A stretch of DNA of 64,000 nucleotides from Aureispira sp. CCB-E (GCF_031326345.1 NZ_CP133671.1:4154001-4218000); one strand, 5' to 3'; counted from the stretch's first letter, positions 9,750 to 18,146 are shown. Numbers and translations are program-made. The notes: generated from the sequence alone by a model not told the origin.

Positions 9750-10646
9750 ATGAAAAAGTGTAATTATTGCTTCCCAAAGTCTATTCTATTGTTTTCTTTG
9801 CTTCTATTCTCGTATTCTATTTTTGCCCAGTCATACGAAAAAACTTTAATCCCTCAAAAAAAATGGACTGTTAGACATACAACCCATCACGGTGGACTGT
9901 CGAGTTTTTGGGATGAGTTCCAAGTTTTAAACTGTGATACCGTTATTAACTCCAAACATTATTATCATCTTTATAACGCTAATAACATCTCAAGTGGTCT
10001 ATATGGTTATCTGCGAGAAGACACTATAAATAAAAAAATATATTTCATGGCTCCTAGTAGCACAACGGAAACACTTTTTATTGACTACTCTTTAAACGTT
10101 GGAGATAGTATCTATTATACTGGTTTTGATACTCCTGCCTACACCAAAGTAGTACATATTGACACCATGTTTATTGCTCAAAAGAACAGACGAGTACTAC
10201 ATTTTGAAGGATATGGTTCGGGCAATCATTATTTAAAGTTCGTAGAAGGAGTTGGAGATTATTATAGAGGTTTAAATATGAATTCTAGCTCTTCTGTTGT
10301 CGCTGGATATAAATACGTTAGCCAAGTTAATTCAAATACAAATATTACTTGCGATAGTATTCAATCATTAACTAATGTTACCAATATAGAACCAATTTCA
10401 TCAACAAGCGAAATAAAAATTAAACATTATCCTATTCCTGTTACTCAAAACTTGACAATAGAAGTAGAAAATCCTAAAAAATCCCTTTATCAAATAGAGG
10501 TATACAATCTTATTGGGGAATTACTATTGGAAAAGAAAATTTCGCCTAACGACACGTTAAATCTTGAAACACTAGATGCAGGTCTTTATATTTTAGTTCT
10601 TGAAAATTCCCAAACATTCAAAATAGTAAAGCAACATCAGAAATAG
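9750..10646 (+). CDS. Secreted protein with T9SS type A sorting domain
   Basis: The 298-aa product starts with a clear signal peptide (KSILLFSLLLFSYSIFAQS, cleaved after FAQ). The central ~190 residues are rich in Tyr and Asn with no recognised catalytic motif. The last ~75 residues (KHYPIPVTQNLTIEV, VYNLIGELL, LETLDAGLYILVL, FKIVKQ) form the type A C-terminal domain that directs proteins through the type IX secretion system to the cell surface or medium. The cargo function is unknown. A strong terminator hairpin follows. Confidence 0.78.
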   Translation: MKKCNYCFPKSILLFSLLLFSYSIFAQSYEKTLIPQKKWTVRHTTHHGGLSSFWDEFQVLNCDTVINSKHYYHLYNANNISSGLYGYLREDTINKKIYFMAPSSTTETLFIDYSLNVGDSIYYTGFDTPAYTKVVHIDTMFIAQKNRRVLHFEGYGSGNHYLKFVEGVGDYYRGLNMNSSSSVVAGYKYVSQVNSNTNITCDSIQSLTNVTNIEPISSTSEIKIKHYPIPVTQNLTIEVENPKKSLYQIEVYNLIGELLLEKKISPNDTLNLETLDAGLYILVLENSQTFKIVKQHQK

Positions 10647-10658
10647 AAAAGTGAGAGT

Positions 10659-10702
10659 GGAGATTGTCAAAAAAATGGACTCCAAGTTCTTTGACAATCT
10701 CC
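10659..10702. terminator. Hairpin terminator
   Basis: A 13-bp perfect stem (GGAGATTGTCAAA at 10659-10671 with TTTGACAATCTCC at 10690-10702) around an 18-nt loop follows the stop at 10646. The stem bottom is AT-rich but no T-run follows, so I call it a likely terminator from position and strength. Confidence 0.6.
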
Positions 10703-10867
10703 ATAGCTTGCAAAGAATTGAGATAAAAAATTATCCCTTCCGCACCAAAAAAGTAATAATTTAAAGAGCTAATAAAGTAAAAAAGAAAATAAATTAAGTT
10801 TATTAAAACATACCATTATCCAGCATAAATGTGAACATTACTTCATTAAAGAAAAATACCTCATTCT

Positions 10868-11572
10868 GTGAAAATATTGATTCCTCTACTATCAATCTTT
10901 GTTATATTTTCATCTTGCTCTCTAAAAAAATGGGTTTTTCTTAATGAAAAGAAATTTTGTGTTCAAGAATGTACAAATTTCTATGATGAAATACCAGTAA
11001 ACGAAACTGCTTATTTTGACGAAGATAAATTAGACTATTGTTCTCCTTTTATTTTTAAGGCAGATTCTATTATATATCAAAAAGATACAGTTTTTAATTT
11101 TATCAGAAATATCCAATTGCAAAAGCTATTAATCAAAACTAAATTTAAATTTCATGAGTTTGTTGGGTTTGCAGGATCCTATGCTGGAGTTAGTAAGAAT
11201 AAAATTTCTTTTCCTATATACATCTCAAATAAAATAGACTCTACTATCCATAAAAAACTCAGAACTTGGATAATAACAGAACAAAAAGCCCCTTTCATAG
11301 AAGTGATATCTAAAGGAAGTAACAGGTTCTTTAAAATTTATGAAAAAGATTGGGATATCTATATTTTAAAAAATTATGCTCTTTTTATCAATTCTAAAAA
11401 TCTACCATATAGAGAAAATGGAGCTATTGGCTGTGGCATTACTGGAGGAAGAATGTCTTTCTATCTAGAAGGACTAACCATTTTTGAACCTCTTTCTAAA
11501 TTATATTTAAAAGCAAGTCAGTTTCAAAATGCAGTTTTAAATAAGGAAGATGTTTTAAAACTCTATAAATAA
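10868..11572 (+). CDS. Putative lipoprotein, 234 aa
   Basis: The start is GTG at 10868, because it begins the signal peptide directly (MKILIPLLSIFVIFSSC) with a lipobox Cys at residue 17. The mature protein is Lys- and Ile-rich and ends in a stretch with ENGAIGCGITGG. No family is recognised. It is on the same strand as its neighbours but separated by more than 200 bp on the left and about 90 bp on the right, so it is probably expressed alone. Confidence 0.62.
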   Translation: MKILIPLLSIFVIFSSCSLKKWVFLNEKKFCVQECTNFYDEIPVNETAYFDEDKLDYCSPFIFKADSIIYQKDTVFNFIRNIQLQKLLIKTKFKFHEFVGFAGSYAGVSKNKISFPIYISNKIDSTIHKKLRTWIITEQKAPFIEVISKGSNRFFKIYEKDWDIYILKNYALFINSKNLPYRENGAIGCGITGGRMSFYLEGLTIFEPLSKLYLKASQFQNAVLNKEDVLKLYK

Positions 11573-11661
11573 AAACGCAATGATCCGTAGAATTATAATA
11601 AATAGTTTATTCTCTAGAATTAGTTCTAAAAACACAAAAAATTAAACTAAGAAAAACCTTC

Positions 11662-12318
11662 ATGAAAATAATTATTTCAATCCTAGCATTTATATGCTTT
11701 CTAAATACTGTTCAGTCTCAAAATTTGGTTCAAATTCAAAAAGCTCACGATTGGTTATTTGTAAACTTCAATAATCGTCTCTACCTGCACTCTAAAAAAA
11801 TTCCTATCAATAAGATAAAATTAAACGCTTATGGTTGTGAAATAAAAAATCTAAAGCCCGATGGTTCATTTATCCTCTGCCCCAAAAGAAAAGGAAAAAT
11901 TGCTCTGGAAGTTTACCAAAAAGAAAATAATGACTTTAGATTAATTCAGGAAAACTTCTTCACAGTAAAAGACCTTCCTCAACCTATTGCTCACTTAGGA
12001 AGCTTAGGAAAATTGAATGAAAAACACGAAATGAAATCAGGGCAATTTAAAGCTTCAAAAAAAATTATCGTTGAACTTATAAATTACGATTTCGATATAC
12101 AGTTTACTATAGAAAGTTATACCATTGCTATCATCCGAAAAAACAAACTTGTCTACTTTAAAGATTGTGAAGGGGCAGCACTAAACATGGAAGAAATTTC
12201 AAAACACATAAAAGTGAGTGAAAGAATCTTAATCACAAATATTAAATTTAAATCTCAATACCACCAATACAAATTAGCAACTCCATTAGATATACAAATA
12301 AAAAATAACTGCAACTAA
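11662..12318 (+). CDS. Exported hypothetical protein, 218 aa
   Basis: The N-terminus MKIIISILAFICFLNTVQSQ is a signal peptide with likely cleavage after VQSQ. The mature sequence is basic and beta-rich in appearance. The arrangement (a domain followed by LPQPIAHLGSLGK and a second beta-rich segment) resembles GldM C-terminal domains only loosely, and I do not assign it. The stop is followed within a few bases by an attC-like module, so the gene may be the body of a cassette. Confidence 0.6.
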   Translation: MKIIISILAFICFLNTVQSQNLVQIQKAHDWLFVNFNNRLYLHSKKIPINKIKLNAYGCEIKNLKPDGSFILCPKRKGKIALEVYQKENNDFRLIQENFFTVKDLPQPIAHLGSLGKLNEKHEMKSGQFKASKKIIVELINYDFDIQFTIESYTIAIIRKNKLVYFKDCEGAALNMEEISKHIKVSERILITNIKFKSQYHQYKLATPLDIQIKNNCN

Positions 12319-12473
12319 TACGGCTATATATAATTATCCCATGTTTAGGGCTAAAGCTAAAAGTTCAAGGCTTTTGTGAGACTACCGCAAAATCGTAGAT
12401 TTTGCTTTACGATTAGCTATATTTCTGAGCGCACGACTTGTGGTACTTCATATAATATATCAATACGTTATCT
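12311..12473 (+). repeat. attC-like module A
   Basis: This copy of the recurring module starts right after the previous stop. It contains the conserved blocks ATCCCA, GGGCTAAAGCTAAA, the hairpin GCAAAATC-GTA-GATTTTGC (12387-12405), GATTAGCTATATTT, TTGTGG and finally ACG followed by TTATCTACAA. The outer parts are inversely related (GGCTATATA against TATAATATAT), as in integron attC sites. The last G/TT would be the crossover point. Confidence 0.6.
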
Positions 12474-12520
12474 ACAATTACACATTAATAAAATTAACTT
12501 ACACACAAAAACAAATAAGC

Positions 12521-13231
12521 ATGTTACAAAATTTAGAATTATGTATCGAAAAACTAAATACAGACCATAATAAAGCAATTGGAGAAGCAATTAAGAACGA
12601 GACTCTTGATTCTTGGTGGGAAGATCCAACTTTAAAAGAAAAGCTAGAAGCCATTACAATATTAGAACTATGCAATATGGAAATAGAAATATTACCAGCC
12701 TCAATAGATCGTTTCATTAATTTAGATTCTTTTTATATTAACTCAAACTCACTAACTGAATTGCCAGATTCTATTGGTAACTTGAAACAGTTAGAAGGAT
12801 TATTCTTACCAGGTAATCAATTAGAAAAATTACCAGAATCCATTGGTAAATTAACGAATTTGATAGGCTTAGATCTTTCTGAAAATAAATTGAAAGAATT
12901 ACCAGAATCTATTGGGAATTTATCTAATCTAGAAGAATTAAATTTAGAAGACAATGAATTGACCCAATTACCTGACACTATTGGAAATTTAATAAATTTA
13001 TCTAGTCGTTTGGTGCTCAATAATAATCAATTGAAAAAATTACCAAAGTCCATCGGAAATTTAGTTAATCTATATGAATTAAGTTTAAGAGAGAATCAAC
13101 TAAAAGATCTTCCTGAATCTATCGAAAAAATGGAAGAATTAAGTGTTTTAGACCTTGAAAGTAATCTAATAGAGGAAAGTGTTTTAGATAAAGTGAGAAT
13201 GACTTTCCCTGATTGTGAAATATACAGTTAA
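12521..13231 (+). CDS. Leucine-rich repeat protein, 236 aa
   Basis: The frame opens upstream, but the ATG at 12521 is preferred because upstream residues lie inside the attC-like module. After a ~50-residue helical N-terminus come about six 23-residue leucine-rich repeats of the form LPESIGxLxNLxxLxLxxNxL, spanning residues ~65-215. This is the bacterial version of the LRR type often used for protein-protein binding. There is no signal peptide, so it probably acts in the cytosol. No effector domain is attached, so the partner is unknown. The start lies ~50 bp after the presumed cassette junction. Confidence 0.8.
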   Translation: MLQNLELCIEKLNTDHNKAIGEAIKNETLDSWWEDPTLKEKLEAITILELCNMEIEILPASIDRFINLDSFYINSNSLTELPDSIGNLKQLEGLFLPGNQLEKLPESIGKLTNLIGLDLSENKLKELPESIGNLSNLEELNLEDNELTQLPDTIGNLINLSSRLVLNNNQLKKLPKSIGNLVNLYELSLRENQLKDLPESIEKMEELSVLDLESNLIEESVLDKVRMTFPDCEIYS

Positions 13232-13428
13232 TAAAAAACTGAACAAAAGTTGTTCCTAGTTAAAACTGATTTAATGGTAAAGGCAACAATAGCATGGTTC
13301 AGTTTAGTGGAACGCTTTTTTAAGAGAATAGAATCTTCGCTCTAGTATCAATAGTTTCTATTTTGTATATCTATTTCATTCGTATCTAAAACTATTATTC
13401 CATATTACTAAACTAAATATATATACTC

Positions 13429-13755
13429 ATGGTACATTCCTCGAACAGCGAAAAAGGAGTGAACGCATGTACACCACCACAAAATCAATTTAAATTAAAT
13501 ATTGTGACAGAAAAAGAGAAAAATGATTACAGAAAAGCCTTAATACCTGACTCAAATAAAAGTTTCGATTCTGAATTCATAAGAACAACCAATCTTGAGC
13601 GAACAATTATTGATAAGTATGGATTTGAAGGGCTTCGACTTCTCTTTGAGAATAGAAATAGTGCCAATTATTATAAACTAAGTCAATTTCCGAATAACTC
13701 TCCTTGGACTTATTTAAACAATAAAAATTTAAGTGAGTTTATTAGATATTATTAG
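13429..13755 (+). CDS. Hypothetical protein, 108 aa
   Basis: The short frame starts at ATG 13429 and ends TAG 13753-13755. The product is polar with no membrane segment or recognised motif. It is probably soluble. It could be a truncated member of a longer family, because it begins abruptly with low-complexity residues (MVHSSNSEKG). It is on the same strand as the other small accessory genes. Confidence that it is a real, functional gene is moderate. Confidence 0.42.
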   Translation: MVHSSNSEKGVNACTPPQNQFKLNIVTEKEKNDYRKALIPDSNKSFDSEFIRTTNLERTIIDKYGFEGLRLLFENRNSANYYKLSQFPNNSPWTYLNNKNLSEFIRYY

Positions 13756-13817
13756 GAATAAAGCATGACCGCGCGTACGCATACGCAAGGCAGGATTATT
13801 TTTCGTATATTAAAAGC

Positions 13818-14087
13818 ATGAACCATGATAACTTAAAAAAGAATCCGACAAATTTCTTGTCCCTAACGAGCCTAAAGGTAGAAGAGTTTGAAAAACTTCT
13901 ATCCGTATTTTATGGTGCCCGAGATAAAATTTTGAGATTGGCGGAAATTGATCCAGACTACAGCTATTATGAGCTTGCCTTGAGGTATGGCATAGATCTG
14001 AAAAGAATGTACTTAGACTCAAAATTCTCTTCGAATAAAGCAGGAGGAAAGAAAGGTGGATATTTTAAGAAATTCTTCAAGAAATAA
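13818..14087 (+). CDS. Hypothetical small protein, 89 aa
   Basis: The first half (LKVEEFEKLLSVFYGARDK) reads as amphipathic helix, and the end is very basic (KAGGKKGGYFKKFFKK). It resembles the helical start of IS5-type transposase leaders found in many Bacteroidota, so it may be a fragment, but no transposase follows. Its stop is 4 bp before an attC-like module, which suits a cassette-borne gene. Confidence 0.45.
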   Translation: MNHDNLKKNPTNFLSLTSLKVEEFEKLLSVFYGARDKILRLAEIDPDYSYYELALRYGIDLKRMYLDSKFSSNKAGGKKGGYFKKFFKK

Positions 14088-14090
14088 ACA

Positions 14091-14246
14091 TACTGCTAAC
14101 AATGTATATATTTTCATCCCACGGTTTTAGGGCTAAAGCTAAAGTCTTGGGGCTTTGCCCTAAACCGCAAAATCTTCGATTTTGCTTCGGGATTAGTTAT
14201 ATTTCTTTTCGCATATTTTGTGGCACATAATACATACGAGCCGCTC
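14091..14246 (+). repeat. attC-like module B
   Basis: This is the second well-preserved copy: TGCTAAC, TATATATTTTCATCCCA, GGGCTAAAGCTAAA, an extra GGGGCTTTGCCC arm, GCAAAATC-TTC-GATTTTGC, GGGATTAGTTATATTTC, TTGTGGCAC and ATACATACG. ATGTATA and its inverse ATACAT lie near the two ends. It sits between two short plus-strand genes. Confidence 0.6.
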
Positions 14247-14269
14247 TAAACAATTAATTCAAACTAAAA

Positions 14270-14866
14270 ATGAATAGTAAAAGAAGTCTGGAAAAGGCGA
14301 TTTTCGCAAAAAATGTGGAAAAAGTTGCTTCAATAATTAACTCAACAGAAAATTTTGAATCCAAAGTTTCCTTACACATTGGATTAAACTTTAAGGATCC
14401 GTGGTTTCCAATGAAAGGTTACGTAGAAATAAATAGACTACTTTGTTCTAGCGGGAAATTTGATTTGGATGAACTACAAAACGGTAAGACCCCATTGACA
14501 GCTTTAGCAGAAAAGTGCCATAATTCCACAGAAACATATGCCGAAATATTTTCTCATTTTTTAAAAGCTGGAGCTAATCCAAATATTTTAGATAAAAAAG
14601 GTTGGAGTCCATTAGCCTACTGTATAAGCAAATTAAACGTTTCACCTCGAATAGTTGAAAGTCTTCTAAACTCAAATGCGGATGTTAATCTAATTGTAGA
14701 ATCAAATGATTTCATTGGGATTCCTAGAAGAAGTATTCTGGGAATGGCTTACTATAACTCAAAACATTTTTTCACAAAGCTAGTAGATTTAGGTGCTGAA
14801 ATGACGAAAGAAGAAATTCAAGAATTAAAAGATAGAAAATTCCCCTTAGAACCTAAAACTGTTTAG
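14270..14866 (+). CDS. Ankyrin-repeat protein, 198 aa
   Basis: Residues ~70-170 contain ankyrin-type units (GKTPLTALAEKCH, GANPNILDKKGWSPLAYC, NADVNLIVES, LVDLGAEM), about three repeats. These repeats normally bind other proteins. There is no signal peptide or enzymatic domain. The N-terminal 60 residues are helical and unassigned. The gene lies just downstream of attC-like module B and is followed by another inverted-repeat segment, so it reads as a cassette. Confidence 0.75.
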   Translation: MNSKRSLEKAIFAKNVEKVASIINSTENFESKVSLHIGLNFKDPWFPMKGYVEINRLLCSSGKFDLDELQNGKTPLTALAEKCHNSTETYAEIFSHFLKAGANPNILDKKGWSPLAYCISKLNVSPRIVESLLNSNADVNLIVESNDFIGIPRRSILGMAYYNSKHFFTKLVDLGAEMTKEEIQELKDRKFPLEPKTV

Positions 14867-14873
14867 AACAAGG

Positions 14874-14942
14874 TGTATAACCAATTGCCTTACAAGTCTA
14901 TTGCACAAACCCAAGCAAAAGGCAGACACTAATCGTTGGCTG
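14874..14942 (+). repeat. Possible attC-like site of different sequence
   Basis: After the ankyrin gene comes GTATAACC, an inner TTGCCTT and its near inverse AAGGCAGA, then AATCGTTGGCT. The order and spacing match an attC (R'', L'', L', R') although it lacks the conserved blocks of the other modules. This is pattern recognition only. Confidence 0.35.
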
Positions 14943-15071
14943 CAATTCAACCATTTCTGTTTATTAAAGTTTTAAAAGAGCATCTTACTTTTTCTGATAA
15001 ATAGCTTTTTTTGAGTTTGCTTAAAAAAACATAGATAACTACCTTTACAATCTACTAAAAACAACTACTTA

Positions 15072-15575
15072 ATGATACAAAAGATATCCTTCTTCTTATT
15101 CCTTTTTTGCTTTTTTACTTTTTTGTGCAGTTGTAAAAAGGAATCCTTCCCAGAGCAGAAAGAAAAAATTCCAATATACAACGGCACCCTATCTGTAACA
15201 AATATAGATCACAACGTCCAATTCAATGGAGGGCCTCCTATTGTAACTAGAGATACGACCCATACCAACTTTAATAAAACGATTGAATTTGTCTATAATG
15301 AAAGTGATAATGAAATTATTTTGTTACCAGATTCTTTGGGGGTTGCTCCTTTCGGTCATGATTCCATTACATTGGTTAGAACCTTAAGTAATTCCCTTTT
15401 TACAGAATACAGATACAGTTATATACTACAAACTAATGATTCTTTTAAATGGACATATAAGGCTCGGTTTTATACTTCTGAAGATAGTCTCTACCTTCAT
15501 AAATATTATGAATTTCGCGATTATTATGGCTACCACCAAGAATACATTACCAGTGAATTTAATGGTACTTTATAA
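15072..15575 (+). CDS. Putative lipoprotein, 167 aa
   Basis: The N-terminus (MIQKISFFLFLFCFFTFLCSC) is a lipoprotein signal with a Cys at the end of the hydrophobic run. The mature part is short, beta-rich and Tyr-rich near its C-terminus. No family is recognised. It is the last gene of the plus-strand accessory run before the decayed element begins at about 15.7 kb. Confidence 0.65.
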   Translation: MIQKISFFLFLFCFFTFLCSCKKESFPEQKEKIPIYNGTLSVTNIDHNVQFNGGPPIVTRDTTHTNFNKTIEFVYNESDNEIILLPDSLGVAPFGHDSITLVRTLSNSLFTEYRYSYILQTNDSFKWTYKARFYTSEDSLYLHKYYEFRDYYGYHQEYITSEFNGTL

Positions 15576-15700
15576 GATAATTTTAAGTTTATGACACCTA
15601 CATTAAGTTTTTGGTATAAATCAAAAATTCTAAATGCACCTAAAAAAGAAAACTAACAATAATAAAACCACAATCAACAAGACGCAGTACGAGACCAAAA

Positions 15701-16323
15701 TCACTTCATCTTAGCCCCAAAACCAAACAACCGCACTCCAATGTTTACAGAATGCACATTCTGCAACAAATCATAATCATAACCAACCGCCCAACCCTTC
15801 GCAGAAACAAATTGTAACCCAAGCCGAACACTAGAAAATTGGTTCACATTCCCACCAACGCCACCCGTTAGTAGCAACGTACTAACGGGCGTTGGAACAG
15901 GCTTTAAAACCTCTATTTTTTTAGTAATCAATTGGGGTATTTTCAACTTGTAATCCAAGGCATTTTTTAAAAGCTGTCCTTTCACCGTCGATTCATAATA
16001 AAGCGTCAAATTATCCTCCTTGATACTATCCCTGTATAAGTTCGCCTTTTCGTGCTTAGACGTGTCAATTTTAGCTGTTGGAACGCTGCTCCCTGTACTG
16101 TCTACAAAACAATAATAGGCTTTGGCGTGGACTGCCTTGGCATTTGTATAATAATGGGCGGTGGTGGTGTCGTGTCGATGGATATAATTCTTTCTTGAGG
16201 CGATGCTGTTGGTTCTGTTGAAAAGCGAACGTTTATTATATCCGAGAGCAAATAAAAAGTACTAAGCGCAAGATTTGCAATAAGCAAAATATACAGCAAT
16301 CTATTTTTGTTTTGATTCGTCAT
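15701..16323 (-). pseudogene. Frameshifted membrane-anchored lysis-type protein
   Basis: The two minus frames 16102-16323 (N-terminal 73 aa) and 15701-16009 (C-terminal part) together match the intact 204-aa protein of element 2 at 37823-38437. At 16108-16111 element 1 has lost one T relative to element 2 at the matching place (CTACAAAAC against CTACATAAAC), which breaks the frame after PKPIIV. The C-terminus also differs (GFGAKMK). The gene overlaps the neighbouring amidase by the same arrangement as in element 2. Confidence 0.8.
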
Positions 16324-16325
16324 GG

Positions 16326-16919
16326 CTAAGAATGGTATTTAATAAAGTTTTCGATAATATCCACCACATAAGCGGCAGCTCTGTCTCTTCCCTCATTGGA
16401 TAGCAAGTACTTTTTACATTCCTCGTAATTGTCCATAAAGAACAGCTCCAAGATAATGGCAGGGTTATCTGTCTTGGCAAGTATATCCCAATTCTTGCGC
16501 TTGATCCCTCGAAACTTACTTTCAGGAAAATGCTTTTTAAACAAAGCTTCTGTCCATCTTGCCAAAGCTTTGCTTTTAGAACTGGATTGTCTAGCGATCC
16601 AAGTCTCGCAACCGTGACCACCGCCTGCATTAGAATGTAGATCAATTAAAAAAGTCCTTTTTTGGCTCATTTTGTACAGGTAATCTGCTCTTGAAATCCT
16701 TGTACTCATGTGGATGTCTTTTTGTTCAGGCACAAGGTCATAAAAAGGAATGCCCTTGGCGGTGAGCTGCTCCATTACACGAGCTTTGATCGCTCGGTTA
16801 TATTCCCCCTCGTAGATGGTGGTACCATCTTTAAATGTGTAGCGTTTGCCCTTGGTTTGGTACACGCCGCCAATCATGCCGCCGTGTCCATTTCCAAGGA
16901 CTGGAATTAGTTGATTCAT
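16326..16919 (-). CDS. N-acetylmuramoyl-L-alanine amidase (Amidase_3), element 1 copy
   Basis: The 197-aa protein is nearly identical to the element 2 copy at 38440-39033. Zinc-ligand and catalytic residues are present: His12 in GNGHGG, Glu37 in YEGEYN, His95 in LIDLHSNAGG and Glu158 in IILELFF. It should cut the amide bond between muramic acid and the stem peptide. There is no signal peptide, so release would depend on a holin-like partner. It is intact although its neighbour is frameshifted. Confidence 0.85.
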   Translation of the reverse strand: MNQLIPVLGNGHGGMIGGVYQTKGKRYTFKDGTTIYEGEYNRAIKARVMEQLTAKGIPFYDLVPEQKDIHMSTRISRADYLYKMSQKRTFLIDLHSNAGGGHGCETWIARQSSSKSKALARWTEALFKKHFPESKFRGIKRKNWDILAKTDNPAIILELFFMDNYEECKKYLLSNEGRDRAAAYVVDIIENFIKYHS

Positions 16920-16977
16920 GGTCTTTTTAAGAGTTGTTTAAGTCTGTTTTGTGTTCTGCTTGAACTTCAAACCTTGT

Positions 16978-17229
16978 TTAATGCAAATAGGCTTCTAAAA
17001 ATTTCCATTCTTCGTGGTATTTTCGAACCGTTCTTGGTTTTACGCCTAAGAGAACCGCTGCTTCCTCTGTCGTAATTTTTACGTTTTTTAAAATCGCTAC
17101 CCTTCGAGCGATCCGCTCATAGGTCTCTTTTGCCTTTCTGTACTGCTCTATTTGCTGTTCTAATTGAATTTTGAGTTCCTCGACCTCCATCGGTCCTCCT
17201 TTTTTAATTACTCCCTGTCTGCTATCCAA
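16978..17229 (-). CDS. HTH protein fused by deletion to the tail of a GIY-YIG gene
   Basis: The 83-aa product begins with a coiled-coil-like segment and a MerR/excisionase-type helix-turn-helix (TTEEAAVLLGVKPRTVRKYHEE), homologous to the 99-aa protein at 47697-47996. After YHEEW the sequence KFLEAYLH matches instead the C-terminus of the GIY-YIG-like protein at 39039-39458 (RILEAYLH), and the downstream DNA also matches that gene's 3' end. The gene is therefore the scar of a deletion that removed everything lying between these two genes in element 2. The HTH itself looks intact. Confidence 0.75.
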   Translation of the reverse strand: MDSRQGVIKKGGPMEVEELKIQLEQQIEQYRKAKETYERIARRVAILKNVKITTEEAAVLLGVKPRTVRKYHEEWKFLEAYLH

Positions 17230-17248
17230 AGCACACGGAGTACTATTT

Positions 17249-17533
17249 TTAATACATTAATTGCTTATATTCTCGAGCCGATAAGGCATCGTAACCCAGT
17301 TCGTATTTTTGAACCAATTCTTTTAAATCTCGCCCCAAGATCACCGCCAGTTTTGGAATCGTGTCGTAGGTTAATAAAGTAGGTTTGCGCAAGCGCATTG
17401 TCGTCATTCTTGTACTCAAGCCCAATTGTTCGGGCAAGCTCTTAAAATCCGCTGCCGATAGGGTGTTGAAGACAAAGTCATAAAAAGTGTCTGGACGCTC
17501 GTTTGTGGTCGCTTTTTTCATTGGTTTACTCAA
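17249..17533 (-). CDS. Small HTH-type DNA-binding protein, element 1 copy
   Basis: The 94-aa protein is a homologue of 48007-48300 in element 2 (shared DFKSLPEQL/DFNKLPEKL pattern, ELVQKYELGYDALSAREYK against EVIDQYKIGYDRLTAAEYK). The Leu-rich spacing resembles a degenerate XRE-type fold. It is the first gene of the leftward operon after the leader RNAs, the usual place for a Cro-like regulator. The role is inferred from position. Confidence 0.6.
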   Translation of the reverse strand: MSKPMKKATTNERPDTFYDFVFNTLSAADFKSLPEQLGLSTRMTTMRLRKPTLLTYDTIPKLAVILGRDLKELVQKYELGYDALSAREYKQLMY

Positions 17534-17629
17534 TTTTTTTTATCTGTTTGTTTGGTAATAGACAAAGCTCCGCCGAACCGCCGATTTGTTGCCGTTGCTT
17601 TACTTTATCCGATCTAATTGGTTTTTGCG

Positions 17630-17690
17630 CTAGTGAAGAGAATCGAACTCTTTTAGCAGTTGCCCCTGCCCTTTTTCCTTGAAACACTAG
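17630..17690 (-). ncRNA. tRNA-like structure (element 1)
   Basis: On the minus strand CTAGTG and CACTAG form an acceptor-like stem (17685-17690 with 17630-17635). It stacks directly on a 5-bp T-stem AAGAG/CTCTT (17636-17640 with 17648-17652) around the canonical T-loop TTCGATT. The ~32 nt between the arms hold only one 4-bp hairpin (GCAG/CTGC) and no normal anticodon arm. It lies in the leader of the leftward operon. No CCA is encoded. Confidence 0.6.
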
Positions 17691-17746
17691 ACATATATAT
17701 CTAAATACAGTAACAAAACCCTTTGTTTTGCTGTCGTTTAGAAAAA

Positions 17747-17821
17747 TTGGACGCTAGAAGTTTCCTTCTAATTGCCGACGACCATCCCCATAGAGCCAAC
17801 AATTCTTTGCAGCGCGTCCAA
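17747..17821 (-). ncRNA. Branched structured RNA with GNRA hairpin (element 1)
   Basis: An 8-bp closing stem (17747-17754 with 17814-17821) encloses a 6-bp hairpin capped by GAAA on the minus strand (17755-17770) and a short AATTG/CAATT-type stem around a GGGG-rich loop. The same topology occurs at 48655-48729 with different bases. The GNRA loops exist only on the minus strand, which sets the orientation. Confidence 0.55.
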
Positions 17822-17881
17822 CCATTCAACCTCCTTTGACTGAATTTTTTCCCCTTTTTTTTCGCCTTTTTTTAACATTTT

Positions 17882-17921
17882 GTCTACATTGGTCTACATA
17901 CGTCTACATTGGTTGACATAA
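17882..17921. promoter_or_regulatory. Four 10-bp-phased GTCTACAT repeats
   Basis: GTCTACAT-type units start at 17882, 17892, 17902 and, with one change (GTTGACAT), 17912. The spacing is exactly 10 bp, so all lie on one face of the helix. They sit between the divergent leader RNA/operon and the repressor gene and are probably operator or iteron sites. Confidence 0.65.
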
Positions 17922-18146
17922 GTGTTAAAAAAATCTTAAAGACTTCTTAAGAAAGTCTTAACGCTTTTTTTGCCTATTAAATACTTTTTGGCGTGTTTTA
18001 ATACAGTTTTGTTTTTACTCAAAATGCCATTGATGCATATTTAAATTTCTTTGTTGAAACAAATATATCTGTTTATTTACTAAAAAGCAAATAAAAATAT
18101 CTAAAAAGATATTTAAATTTCTATTTAAGAAAATTAATATAAACAA

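Noticed and set aside
12376-12570. Plus-strand 64-aa frame upstream of the LRR gene.
   Set aside because: It is made of the attC-like module and overlaps the LRR start.
13238-13304. Additional attC-like site after the LRR gene (ACTGAAC ... GTTCAGT).
   Set aside because: The inverted ends are good, but they pair with each other rather than with the tags of a neighbouring cassette, and the conserved inner blocks are missing; it may be a terminator.
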